Part shown: positions 33,962 through 45,009 of the stretch, piece after piece
Numbering within the stretch: the first letter of the stretch is position 1
Layout of the letters: each line of letters opens with the position of its first letter
DNA from: Vitellaria paradoxa
Lineage: Eukaryota > Streptophyta > Magnoliopsida > Ericales > Sapotaceae
Length of the DNA stretch: 64,000 nt
NCBI GenBank assembly: GCA_019916065.1
Contig: CM034241.1
Span: forward strand, 19,235,541 to 19,299,540
Direction of reading: 5' to 3'
Notes under the pieces: model-generated
The model's input: the letters and a program-made list of their open reading frames with translations, nothing else
Database searches by the model: none
What the model was told of the DNA's origin: nothing
Made by a program: the position numbers and the translations under genes

Positions 33962-36528
33962 ATGGTTTTCTCTCATAGATCTGCCATTCTAGCAAAATTT
34001 TCTCCTTGTTTTCATTCTGAGCAATTGCTAAACATTCCCTCTAAGGTTGGTGTAGCTTTGAACGAATATTACGTTGAAGAATCATCAACTGTTATTCCAA
34101 CTACTGATCTCCTTGCTTTCAGTCTCAAAAGCAAAGATGTTTCTTAAGTTACTTTCCACTCTCTACCTTCTTCTCCGAGCAAATGCTATCTGCCCATTGC
34201 TTATTGAAGCAGTGAAGACTTGAGGGTTGAAATCATTAAACTCAAAGATAATAGTTTGCAAAATTGTGAAAAGGGAGCCCAAGTCACTCAAGACCACTCC
34301 ATATCTCAAGCCTTTCCTACGGGTAATATGGTAGCTGAAGGGAACCTAAAGCCTAAATATGATAATCAAGTTCTAAGCAAGAATCTTAATGAAGATAATG
34401 GTGTGAACTCTGTTATATTGAGCTCAAGTATGTCAACAAGCAGCATCCCCTTGCTAGGTAAGAATGGTATCCGGGTGGGCCATGAAGTTATTACAGAAGA
34501 TAAGGATGATGAATTAGGCAAAAATCAAAAGAAGATTATTGTATTATCCGAAGGAAGAGGTATTGGAAATCATGAGCAGATTCAGCCATTGAAGAATCCC
34601 TATGGTAATTATGATGCTCCTTCTTCAAAGAATCACTTAGCAACCAATGGTAGCTTGACACAACCAGCACCACGTGGTAAGTCTGTAATGCCCAAAGGAA
34701 GAGGAATTGGAAATCATGAGCAGATTCAGTCATTGAAGAATCCCTATGGTAATTATGATGCTCCTTCTTCAAAGAATCACAACTCAGCAACCAATGGTAA
34801 CTTGACACAACCAACACCACGTGGTAAGTCTGTGATGCCCAATTCTCAAAATTCTGCCACCTGTTTAAAATTCCCGCCTGAGCAATTAGCGCTTATGAGA
34901 CCATATATTCTAGACAATTCTAGCATTTTGAACCAAGAATCTCCCCCCTTAATTGGACTAGGCCAATTAAATAAACAAGCCTAAGGTGCTAGCTATGGGC
35001 CATATATTAATACCACTCAAAGTAACAGCCCAAAAGCTACCTGGGGCCAATTACTTACTGATAACAGGATTAAATCCAATGGGCTAAAGCTAGAATATAT
35101 TCAAGATAACTTGACTAATATGTCCAGCCCAAAAGCTGCTTTGGCCTGGGAAGATATATCAGATGAACTCAACAAAATGGAGCAAGGCTCTTGTTCGATA
35201 TGTGTTGGGTTCTAAGCCTCAATTTAAGTTCATGAAACAATTCATAGAAAGGAGATGGAAGGCCTTTGGTACAGTAGAACTTTTTGTTTTAAAGGCAGGT
35301 ATTTTTGTCTTCAAATTTCAACATGATGAAACTAAACAAAAAATTCTAGAAATGGGGCCTTGGAATTTCTATGACAAATCTTTTATCTCAAAGCCTTGGT
35401 CTCCTCATTGTTCTTATGAAAGAGAAGGCATTCTCTCAGTTCCAATCTGGATTAGACTATCGCACCTCAAGCTACATCTTTGGTCTACAAGAGCCTTAAG
35501 CAAAACTGCAAGTTTAATTGGCAATCCACTCTTCACAGATAGAATGACAGCAACTGGGCAGCGATTAGCTTATACTAGAATCTGTGTGGAGGTTGGAGTT
35601 AATTCTTCTTTGCCTCAGTCAATTGAAATAGCTGATCATGATGGCTGCACTTATTAGCAATTAGTGGAGTATGAATGGGGCCCCCATCTGTGAAGTTTGT
35701 AAGATTTTTGGGCACAAAGTGTCTAATTACCACAACGTCATTAGAAGAGAATGGAGGCCTAAAACACCAAATACTAGCAGCAAAATAGATGAATATGCTG
35801 ACTACACAGTAAATGGAACTTCTCAGCCATATGTTTCTGATCATACACCTGCTAAAGATGCAAAAGCCAATCCAAATGCCGTGATTACATGCAATAAATT
35901 TGAGTCACTAGCAGAACCTGATAATGGTGAGCATTTGGAGCTTATTTCTACTATTGAAGGAAGCAATTCAAGCCCACAAAGAGAAGAGCTCAGCACAGCA
36001 TTAATGTTGCACTCTGCTAAAGGAAAAGGCAATGATGCAAGCACCATCTTTGATTCTGTTCAACAAATGAAGAATGAAGGAATAGTGCACGTAACACCTT
36101 TGCAATGCTCCCTGCCAACCCCTGATATACTGGTAGATGTCATACAAGTAGATTGCAAAGCAAATAATGGCTTTACTGCTGGTTCTACACAGCTGCTGGA
36201 AGGAGAAGAAGATGTACAAGCTGCACCTTTGCAAAGTTCCTCACCGGTTTCTGATTTAATGCAATTGGCAATTGTAAAGGCCGAAAACAATCCCTCCTTT
36301 ACATTAGCAATTGAAGCTTCTCAATCGTGCAGTCAGAAAGACCTTTCAAGTAGCAACAATGATGTAGCCGCAGATTGCTTTGAACAAAATAAAGGCGATG
36401 AAGAGATGATCAACTGCAGCAAAGACAAAACTTTAAATTCATCATCAAAGAAGGAGGAGGAAACGAAGAAAAATCTCCCAGCTAAGGTTACACAAGCCAA
36501 GTTTTCTCCTAACAAATATCTCAAATGA
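33962..36528 (+). pseudogene. LINE ORF1: DUF4283 and degenerate CCHC knuckle
   Basis: An ATG at 33962 opens a frame interrupted at 34145 (TAA), about 34204 (TGA) and 34982 (TAA), with frameshifts near 35163 and 35678. Blocks in order: a serine-rich leader; a 48-residue internal duplication (34553-34843, GRGIGNHEQIQ repeated); DUF4283 from 35163 (MNSTKWSKALVRYVLG, EMGPWNFYDKSF, VPIWIRLSHL); then CEVCKIFGHKVSNYH at 35698, a zinc knuckle in which the last cysteine is tyrosine (TAC). A long acidic/serine tail ends NKYLK at a TGA overlapping the ORF2 ATG (ATGA, 36525-36528). Confidence 0.85.
34553..34843 (+). repeat. Internal duplication in LINE ORF1 (144 + 147 bp)
   Basis: Units 34553-34696 and 34697-34843 encode the same 48-49 residues (NPYGNYDAPSSKNH, TPRGKSVMP). 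The lengths differ by a single codon and the reading frame is kept, so the duplication may have occurred while ORF1 was still functional. Confidence 0.9.
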
Positions 36529-37766
36529 ATTTTGCAATTTGGAATGTTAAAGGGCTTAATAACCCTTTGAAACAATGGAAGTTAGAAAACTGATAGACAC
36601 TTATTCTATGCCTCTTTTGAGTGTTCTAGAAACCAAAATCAAGAAATTTTCGCAATTTGGAATGTTAGAGGGCTTAATAACCCTTTCAAACAATGGAAGT
36701 TAGAAAACTGATAGACACTTGTTCTCTCTACCTCTTTTGACTGTTCTAGAAACCAAAATCAAGAAATTTAATTTTGACAAAGTATGTTATAGTATATAAC
36801 AACATTTTGTCTCTTTTGGGAATTTTGATAGTTCAGATGTTGCTAGAATCATTTTGCTTTGGGATGCTTCCATTGTGGATGTTACTATTATTATATTATA
36901 TCCCATACTTCTCGAACTATATTTTGCAAAGTAAAGCACAAGGCACTCTCTATGGATTTCCATGTCACCTTTCTATATGGCAGAAATGATAGAAATCAAA
37001 GAAAGCAGTTATGGCACCAACTTGGTGTGCAGCATGCTAGTATAAATACCTCTAATCCATGGATTATTGCTGGGGACTTTAATACTGTAAAACACAAGGA
37101 TGAGAAAAGTGAGGGCAGATATATTGACAAGAACTTATCACAAGACTTAATTGACTACATTAAGAAGACTAATATTGCTGATCTAAACTGTACTGGTCGC
37201 TTCTATACATGGAGCAATAAACAAGACAGGAAGCATCTCATCTTCAGCAAGCTTGATAGATTGATGATAAATGATGCATGGCTTGACAAATTTCTAGAAT
37301 CCATAGCCAACTTCTTGCCACAAGGAGTCTCAGATCACAGCCCTGCAATGATCACAATTAAAGCTGAAGTTAAAACAAGGAGACAGCCTTTCAAGTTCTT
37401 CAACTTTTGGATCGAACATAGAGATTTTGATACACTGGTTGCTGATTCTTGGTCCAAGTCTGTCCAAGGCTCCCCAGTGACAAGATTATGTACTAAGCTT
37501 AAAGAATTGAAGATAAAGCTGAAGAAATTTAACAAGCTGCACTTGGAAACATTCAGAGCGAGTCAAAGCAGCAAAATTGGAGCTGGAAACCATCTAGGTT
37601 AGACACAACAGAAACAAGGATGACCAAAGCACCATTGAAGAAGAGAGAATTGCAATGAAAAATTATTGTGAATTGGCCATAGCAGAGGAATCCTTCTACA
37701 AATAGAAAGCTAGAGAAAATTGGATAAAATTTGGAGATCAAAATAGAAGCTATTTCTATAAGTTTT
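36525..37766 (+). pseudogene. LINE ORF2: endonuclease, 3'-truncated
   Basis: Starts MNFAIWNVKGLNNPLKQ in the ATGA overlap with ORF1, then shifts frame (MEVRKLIDTYSM, ETKIK). After a duplicated 118-bp stretch it resumes with RIILLWDAS, VTFLYGRN, IIAGDFNTVKH, GRFYTWSN, SKLDRLMIND and SDHSPAMITI, the catalytic landmarks of an APE-type endonuclease, followed by the RT linker (FKFFNFWIEH, KLKELKIKLKKFNKLH) and a last scrap IKFGDQNRSYFY. No RT, zf-RVT or poly-A follows, so the 3' half is missing, unlike the 5' truncation usual for LINEs. Confidence 0.85.
36534..36771 (+). repeat. Tandem duplication of the endonuclease start (2 x ~118 bp)
   Basis: GCAATTTGGAATGTTARAGG through ACCAAAATCAAGAAATTT occurs at 36534-36651 and 36652-36771. 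Both units contain the WNV(K/R)GLN and ETK blocks, so the endonuclease N-terminus is present twice. Confidence 0.9.
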
Positions 37767-38009
37767 AAGGAATTCGAACCGGCTACAAATAGCAAGAATT
37801 CAAACCGACTTTCTCAACTAAGTTTTAAAGAGGTGTAGATAAAAAACTCAAGGCTCTGAAAAAACGAACTTAAATTTTGAGAAGCACTCATTTTACTTGT
37901 TAACTTTACTGAACCAAGATTTAAAAAAGAAGAAACAAGAAAAGAAAATAAATAAATAATATTCAGAAGGATAGCATGCAACAGATCTTATTGGTCAAAG
38001 AAGCTTTAC

Positions 38010-38076
38010 CACCACAATCAATGCAGTTTAGCAGTATTTCCCCAGCTCCCAACTCTTCAACAGCTTTTGCAAGTTC
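38010..38076 (-). pseudogene. HISN4: HISN4-like exon (ELAKAVEELGAGEILLNCID)
   Basis: Between CTTAG and a GTAAAG donor the 67-nt exon reads ELAKAVEELGAGEILLNCID followed by CG. This is the cyclase (HisF) part of the plastid enzyme imidazole glycerol phosphate synthase, which makes imidazole glycerol phosphate and AICAR in histidine synthesis. The family has NCIDCDGQG; here the second aspartate is glycine, at a site that in HisF enzymes lies in the active centre. The frame is open. The exon that should precede it (the GGREGRPIGAY block) was not found. Confidence 0.8.
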
Positions 38077-39759
38077 CTAAGCTCCAACTGGTCAACCCTC
38101 TCGTCTACCTTTTACTTGAGGAATTGATCAACAAATACTTCTTTCAAGTATGCATGGGGCTGCCTAGGCTGGAGGGAATTGCAAGAGAAATGAAAAACAG
38201 TAGCACTCGTTGAAGGGAGATCTTTGATCTCATTAAGCAAAACAATACAACAATCCCAAACACAAAAACGAATTCAAAAGGAATAGATTTTTTAAAAGTT
38301 TTCACAAGATTAGTAGTTCTCCAAGTTCAAAGAAAAAAAAACAGACTGCAACTGTACACAGATGCAACCATTTCTTTTATCAGAAGGAACTGATATGCAG
38401 AAAGCTCCTCGATGAAATGACCAAATGGAATAGATCATTTCAAGTATTTTGGACACCATATACTTGCAGCTTTTTCATCCTAGTAACAGCTATGATCAAC
38501 AATACATCTCAACCTCATGACGTTCCATTTTTTTGATAGCTAAAGTAAAGGTTATAATAAAAATTAGAATCAAGGGGATTCCACCCACTTATAAAAGATA
38601 AACAAAGAACCCACCATGCCCATGTGTGCCATCCTAATGAGAACTCTTTAATCTCTCCACAGGTATCACTTCAGTTACCCAAAAGTCAAGATATCAGGTA
38701 GGCTCAACTACCAAAACTTACAAACCTCACCAATATTCCAATAAGAGATGCTCAGAGCACACGTGAAACCGTTAACTATTTGACAGTTCTGTTAGCAATT
38801 TAATAGGTAGGGGCATCTAGTTTCCCAATTACTTAGAGCTGATCATGGACCAAGAGGCCCGATCAGATGACTTTTTGGGCTCGCTTAGCCAAAAATATAG
38901 GTCTAAAATTCTTTTCAAACCTCGCCCGGCTTTATAATAAATAGGTCCAAGTCTGATCCAACTTTAACATAAATTACTTCAATTTCATATATAATACATA
39001 AATATTTTATTTTTTATGTATTAGGTTTACTTTTAGTGTTGAAGTGGGGATTTTTTCATATTATATTTTCTATATATAAAACATAATATATTATAAATAA
39101 AATAAATTTTGTTAATGGAAGCATCTAGAAGATGCCATCCAATTAATAGAAACTGTCCCAATTAAAGGAACCATCTAAGACTCAAAATGCTCCAAAAAGT
39201 CCAAAAACTTACAGATATCCAGATCAATCACTTTGGATAGCCAGCTGAACAAAATAAACAAGAAAGCACTGCTCACTTTGAACAACAGAAATTTAGTATT
39301 TTGAAAACATCTCCCATTCCTATCACTATCTACCTTAAGCAAACAAGGATAAGATGCCAAATTTTCCTCTTCTTTGGCACGGGAAGCAACACACCAACTC
39401 TCAAAAGCCATCTTTGCCTCCTTAGGAAACATAATATATATTTTATTTAATAATTTCCTTAACCAGCTCGTTTGAAAGTCTAAGATTTGATATTAATTCT
39501 AGAATTGGGCTTGGGATTTTATTGAGGCCCAAGACAAAGGGGCGAGTCCTAATACCCCTACAAAAGCCCCACCTCAGCCCAGCTTTGATCAACTCTACTT
39601 TTTCTCTCCTGTAATTTCTTTAACCTTCTTAAAATATAAGAGGGGGCTAGGTCATATTTTAAAGAAAATTACAGGATTCACTAACTTTAAGAATAAGCAC
39701 TGGAGTTGAGATTTATTTAAAATAAATGAAATAGATATCATGAACGATGGAAGGCTAAC
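38077..39759. other. HISN4-like intron region with possible element insertions
   Basis: Near 38529-38600 a T7 run followed by GATAGCTAAAGTAAAGG and GGGGATTCCACCC resembles the 3' tail of a minus-strand LINE. From about 38830 to 39620 stretches rich in GGCCCGATC, GCCCGGC and GGCCCAAG look like a decayed DNA element. A minus-strand frame at 39175-39432 is open but unrecognised. Confidence 0.35.
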
Positions 39760-39797
39760 CTTGTATTGATACCAGGCATATTCTTCACCATTTGGAC
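39760..39797 (-). pseudogene. HISN4: HISN4-like exon (GPNGEEYAWYQ)
   Basis: TTTCAG acceptor, a 38-nt exon encoding PNGEEYAWYQYK (glycine split over the junction) and a GTTAGC donor. Plant HISN4 reads NPGPNGEEYAWYQCT. The exon and both splice sites are intact. Confidence 0.85.
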
Positions 39798-40918
39798 CTG
39801 AAACAAAAATATAAAATATGTGTCAATATTTAACTCATTTTTTTATCTATTTTCCCCCTTTTTAAGAAAGAAACCAGGTTTTGGGGGTGGTGCGTGGGTT
39901 GCTTGTTGGGGGGAGGGTTGTGCTGCTTGAAATGATAATGACTAGGATATCATGGCTTAGAAGACAAATAACAATCTATATAAATAAGAACACAATTCTC
40001 TTGCTCTCTCATTTGTTATTTCACATAAGCTGAAGTTGATGCTGCTTTATGTAGTTGTAATCCTCCAGAAACCTACCCCTCCAGAAACCTACCTACATCA
40101 TTTCATGCTTGATTTTAAGGTTTTCATCTTATTTTTAGCCTGAAGTTAGCAAATAGAACAAAGAAAATCAGTTCTTCCATTACAAATTCTCTTCTTTATG
40201 TATGCAAATTGCTTGATATTGTCTGGATGAGCTGTAGGATTCATATTAAATCGAATCTTATGATGCACATAAAATGACATGCAATGCAAGAAATTAGATA
40301 CCTCTGCAAGTCACAATTATTTCCATACCAATTGCAGCACTCTATGACTCTCCCGAGCATAGGTTTTTGTGTTACTAATTTCGACTTGTTGGCTAAGAAC
40401 TAGAAACTCTTCTTTGTGAGATAAGACACGACAGCAATAAAAATTGAAGATTTAATTTTGACCATATACAGAACCATTTCCAGATTTAAAGTTCTCTAAT
40501 ACTCTCTCTCAACAAACTTGTCACCTTCAATACCTCAAAAGAAAATTCAAGGTTTTATATCCCAATTCTTTCATTGAATATTCTTAAATCCCACTAAATA
40601 ATTCCTGATCAAACTAGATTCTCAAACTTGAATTCATATGCAAAATCAGACAATATAAAACTTAGCAAAAAAAAAAAAGCCAATCAGCGAGGTAACTTGC
40701 AGGATGCCAGAGAATATTCCAATCTAATAGTTACGATGTTAGAATTAGAAATTTCCTAGTGCAAGAGAATAGCAATTAACAAGTGCATGAGAATAGCAAT
40801 TGACAAATTACTGGGTGTAAACAGGAGTCTCAATGAACACTGGCAACAAAATGGCGAGCCTATAAGCAGGAAGTTCTGAATCAACCAAATAAAAACGAAT
40901 ATGCATGGGTCTCCTTAC

Positions 40919-41005
40919 TAGTGTTCTTACTTTAACAGCCATGAACTCTATGTCATCAGGATTCTTCAAGTAAACCCTACAAGGATCAATATTTACAACC
41001 ACTGC
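40919..41005 (-). pseudogene. HISN4: HISN4-like exon (AVVVNIDPCRVYL)
   Basis: TTGCAG acceptor, 29 codons reading AVVVNIDPCRVYLKNPDDIE and FMAVKVRTL, then a GTAAGG donor. The family reads AVVVSIDPRRVYL; the aspartate of IDP, the catalytic base in HisF-type cyclases, is kept. The end KVRTL differs from the expected KVTNPG. Upstream exons (glutaminase part and start of HisF) were not found to the right, where a LINE begins at 41391. Confidence 0.85.
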
Positions 41006-41934
41006 CTGCAATATGAACGATAAATCAACTAATTACAGGAGCAAAAATCTGCGATAAGAGGTAATTCTACTATCATTCAATGGATGGATGTCCGTAGGGC
41101 ATTAGTGCATAAGATTTACAAGTGCAATATGGTGCATGCTTAATAACAAAGGAAGCTATACCCTTTAAACACAAAATACAATTTGAAATATAACAGTGGC
41201 CTCTCCCAGCAGAGAATCCCATCAATCTGTACCCAATTAATAAGCGTATCATTAATAGAGCTCAAAAAAATATGATTGTAGAGTGCATTTTCATAAATTT
41301 TATTCCTTCCAGACATTAACATCAGCAATTCATCCTTGCCTCTTACTTGTTTCCTCTTTGGCAAGGTTAATTGTAACATTCTTCCCCCTTTTTTTTTTGA
41401 AAGGAGAAAATAAATATATTAAAAGCAATAAAAATTACAAAATCTATGGGGCATACCCCTCTATTTACATAAAAGCTCAAAACCAGCCATCACATGACAG
41501 CTATGCCGGACAAAGCATAACATATGAGCACCTCACAACAAACAACAAAGGATTCTCATTCAAAAGAAAACAACACTTCAATGTTGGAGAAGCATCTACG
41601 GCCTTAGATGCCAACCCAACAAGGAGATATAAAAGAAACAAAACCATTAAACGAGCCGAAATCTACAGACTATAGATCCAATAAATGCAATATTCCAGCA
41701 CACAGAGAACCAACCATCAAACCAATAGCAACTTCAGCCGAAGGTGATCAACAATAGCAACATCAAATTAATTCCTTCAGCAGACTTCCCACTTGCAGTA
41801 GAAGGTGCAGCAAATTCATGCATTAAGAAACCCGGATCAGCAAATACATGTCAACCAATAGCTGTATAGTACCAAACCATGTACCATATGCAACCAATAC
41901 TACACTCATAAAATAGTCCACCACACATCAACAT

Positions 41935-42165
41935 TGTTGACATATATAAGATATAGAAATTTAGAAATTATAATTAGGAAATTCTTTTCCTTTTCATTAT
42001 AGGTTTTTTTATTATTTCCTATTCCTATTCTAATTTTGTTTTCTATTTCTATTCTGATTCTACTTTGGCACCTCTATAAATAGGGTTGCTATTCTATTGT
42101 ATTCAATACACATATTAATACAATTCTTTTCTTTTCAATATTTTATTTTTTCTTTTATTTCAACA
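41935..42165 (+). repeat. 5' LTR of the mini-retrotransposon
   Basis: 231 bp, TG...CA ends. Contains CTCTATAAATAGGG, a plausible TATA box, about 80 bp before the LTR end. Confidence 0.95.
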
Positions 42166-42178
42166 TGGTATCAGAGCC
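42166..42178 (+). promoter_or_regulatory. Primer binding site for initiator tRNA-Met
   Basis: TGGTATCAGAGCC begins at the first base after the 5' LTR, the typical Ty1-copia site. Confidence 0.95.
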
Positions 42179-42344
42179 TATGATTTTTTATCCTGGGTAG
42201 ACTAGATATCCAACAACCACATCTTTGGTCGCCAGTGTTGCCCTTCTTGGCGTCACCGCTGCCTCCGCTACTCCTCTACCCAATTTCATATCATTTTTTG
42301 TTTATTACTATATCTAGTTTTTTTTGGAATTTTTAAATTTCAAG

Positions 42345-42550
42345 TTTCTCTTTTGGAGATACTTCTTGTTACATTAGTTTTTTTATTGAATACCTCGATC
42401 ACTCTGTTGGAGACATGCACATGTTATCTTGTGCTTTTGGCTTTTGAGTTTCTCTTTTGGAGTATTTGTTGCTGCTTCAGTTTCTCTATTGAAGACCCCA
42501 ATCACTCGTTTGGAGACATGCACATGCTATCTTGTGCTTTTGGCTTTGCG
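42345..42550 (+). repeat. Two ~105-bp diverged repeats in the mini-retrotransposon
   Basis: TTTCTCTTTTGGAG...GGAGACATGCACATG...TCTTGTGCTTTTGGCTTT occurs twice (about 42345-42446 and 42448-42549). Confidence 0.75.
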
Positions 42551-42579
42551 TATCTTGGCCATTCAACACGTTTCCCCCT

Positions 42580-42895
42580 GATTTACGTTTTTGTGACTTC
42601 GAGGTGTGTTAGTAGATTTGGATCTACGCTTTTTCTTTTTGTGACCTCGAGACGCGTTAGTAGATTTTGGCTCATGATCTACGTTTTTGTGACCTCGAGG
42701 CGCGTTAGTAGATTTGGATTTACATTTTTGTGTCCTCGAGGCACGTTAGTAGTTTTGGATCTACATTTTTGTGTCCCCGAGGCACGTTAGTAGTTTTGAA
42801 TCTACGTTTTTTTGTGTCCTCGAGGCACGTTAGTAGATTTGGGTCTACGTTTTTGTGATCTCGAGGCGCATTAGTAGATTTGGGCTCATGATCTT
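42580..42895 (+). repeat. Tandem cassette of seven ~41-55-bp units
   Basis: Units share ATCTACGTTTTTGTGACCTC and GAGGCGCGTTAGTAGATTTGG-like halves (each quoted separately, with variants). Seven units lie between the primer site and the 3' LTR. The open frame across this cassette simply follows the repeat and is not taken as a gene. Confidence 0.85.
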
Positions 42896-43025
42896 ATGGC
42901 GTCTAATCAAATCTATGTTCATGATCTCTCAAGGCGTGTAATCTCTCAAAGCTACAGCGTATTCGTGACTACTTTCCAGTTCTTAGTCTCCAAACTCAAG
43001 TTGGTATCTAATTTTCCATCTTGAG

Positions 43026-43037
43026 TTTGAGGGAGGT
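43026..43037 (+). promoter_or_regulatory. Polypurine tract
   Basis: TTTGAGGGAGGT immediately before the 3' LTR; the expected plus-strand primer. Confidence 0.75.
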
Positions 43038-43268
43038 TGTTGACATATATAAGATATAGAAATTTAGAAATTATAATTAGGAAATTCTTTTCCTTTTCAT
43101 TATAGGTTTTTTTATTATTTCCTATTCCTATTCTAATTTAGTTTTCAATTTCTATTCTAATTCTACTTTGGCACCTCTATAAATAGGGTTGCTATTCTAT
43201 CGTATTCAATACACACATTAATACAATTCTTTTCTTTTCAATATTTTATTTCTTCTTTTATTTCAACA
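43038..43268 (+). repeat. 3' LTR of the mini-retrotransposon
   Basis: 231 bp, same length as the 5' LTR, followed by AACAT. Confidence 0.95.
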
Positions 43269-45009
43269 AACATAATCAGACCAACGACTAAAATACCATG
43301 CCAAGAATCATAACCTTGTAAATGGAATGTTAAGAGCAACAAATACCACAACACCCCAAAATACAAACTCAGGAATGAGTAATTTGCAGCACAATTAAAG
43401 AACACCAGTGAAGGGATAAAGGAAGCAGATTGCTCATTTAATACCCATAGCAATATTCCACACAAGCATGGTACCCAAAGCATTATGCAATACTGCTTAT
43501 CACAGCAGAAAATGAAGCAGATCATACAAATTCATCACACCATAGTCAGCAGCTTCATCAATCTTCGCCAAATCATCAAACACCCTGCAAGAAGTATCCC
43601 AACTCCAAATGACAACCTCCAATTAAATCGTCAGCATACCAGCAGCCGCACAAATCAAGACTAACAACAAATCAGCCCCCAGCCGCATCCAGATCAGTAG
43701 AAAACACAGCATTAAGGAAATCCCAAAGCTGAATCGAACCACAGGAAATATTAATACCAACACCAGGAAACACAGGCATCGAATCAGCAAAGTCATCAAG
43801 ATGGTGTCACAAAGCAATTCCAGATCAATACTAAATAGCATAGAAACCAGATTAGCAGATATTGACAACATCGAACCAGCAATAAGCACCCACTGATTGA
43901 AGGATCGTCATGTCAAATAAATGGGCAAATCAGCAACTTTGGCATCACTGAGCATCGTGAACCACACCAGAAGCAAAGTGACAAGCAAATGCCCCAAGTG
44001 TAGCACCCAATCAGACATAGCAAGCGAAATTAGCAACAAACAAGTACAGAATTGACATCATGAAACTGCAAGAAGCATCCCATCTCCAAACTACCAACAT
44101 ACATCAGTATCCTACACTAGAGTTTCAAAGCTAGACCAGCCATACCACATCATGCATCTCAGGTAATTGAAACAAAGAAATCTGAAGTACCAAGCGCTGC
44201 ATTCAAACCTCAGAAACCAATCTAGTATACAGGGAAAAAGAGAAACATTAAACATGCATTAAACCAATAGAGGGAACCAACAAAAACCTGCATCCACACA
44301 TCAGACCATCAACCATGCAGCAGCATTTAAAGAGCACTAGAAAGGACAAGCAAATAAAAATCTCAGTCATGACATCACACCCAAGCACACCAGTATGGTG
44401 CATTTTGTCCACCAAAACAAATTCCACCAAAGCACTTCAACAAAATATTCCAACCTAACTTAGACATAAGCATGAATTTGCAGATATTTCAACAAATCCC
44501 AGAAGCTACAACATAATACCGATTGCCACCAACCTATATTCAGTCCAGATCCTGCAAGAAGATAATAAACCAAAACAACAGCAAGACCACATTAAGTGCA
44601 AATCAATACATTCTGCACAACATAGGCTCAAAGCACCAAACACACCCCAGACTGCCACACCAATCAATCGGAAACAGAACACTCCAGGAGCATATTCCAC
44701 CAGCCACCAACCATCATTAGTCTTCATCAATCACCTGCTCAAAAACACCAAGACACCACTGTCAACATCTGTAGACAAACCCCATTCAAGAGCTATCTCC
44801 AGCAATGAGCAGCCAACAACAAATTAAAGAACAAACAGGACTAATCCTGCAGCAAATCATACAACCAAACGACCATGCTGCAACATAACATAAGGAAAAT
44901 TTGGAAAATTAGGAAGAAGCACTCCAACAAAACGACCATGCTACAACATTCCAAGCAGCTAATCTTATCAGAAGGAAAAATTAGGAAGAAGCTCTCCCCA
45001 GCGTACTAC

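Larger units (their letters stand above)
33682..37866. repeat. ~73-bp direct repeats flanking the gypsy/LINE block
   Basis: GACTTTCTCAACTAAGTTTT and its surroundings occur at 33682-33755 and again at 37793-37866, about 85 percent alike by eye. The repeats are far too long for a LINE target duplication and are diverged, so they suggest duplication or recombination around the block. Confidence 0.65.
41935..43268 (+). mobile_element. Complete copia-type LTR mini-retrotransposon (TRIM-like), 1334 bp
   Basis: Two 231-bp LTRs (41935-42165 and 43038-43268) start TGTTGACATATATAAG and end TTTATTTCAACA, with about six mismatches between them by eye. AACAT flanks both outer ends (41930-41934, 43269-43273). 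The primer site TGGTATCAGAGC follows the 5' LTR directly and a purine tract (TTTGAGGGAGGT) precedes the 3' LTR. Only 872 bp lie between the LTRs and encode no gag or pol, so the element must have relied on proteins from another copia element. Confidence 0.95.

Noticed and set aside
42166..42178. A tRNA-Met-like sequence
   Set aside because: Only the complement of the tRNA 3' end is present, directly after an LTR; it is a primer binding site, not a tRNA gene. The similar site at 14666-14677 is explained in the same way.
42353..42790. A 145-codon open frame inside the LTR mini-retrotransposon
   Set aside because: It follows the tandem repeat units and shows no gag, protease, integrase or RT motif; the repeat period creates the open frame.
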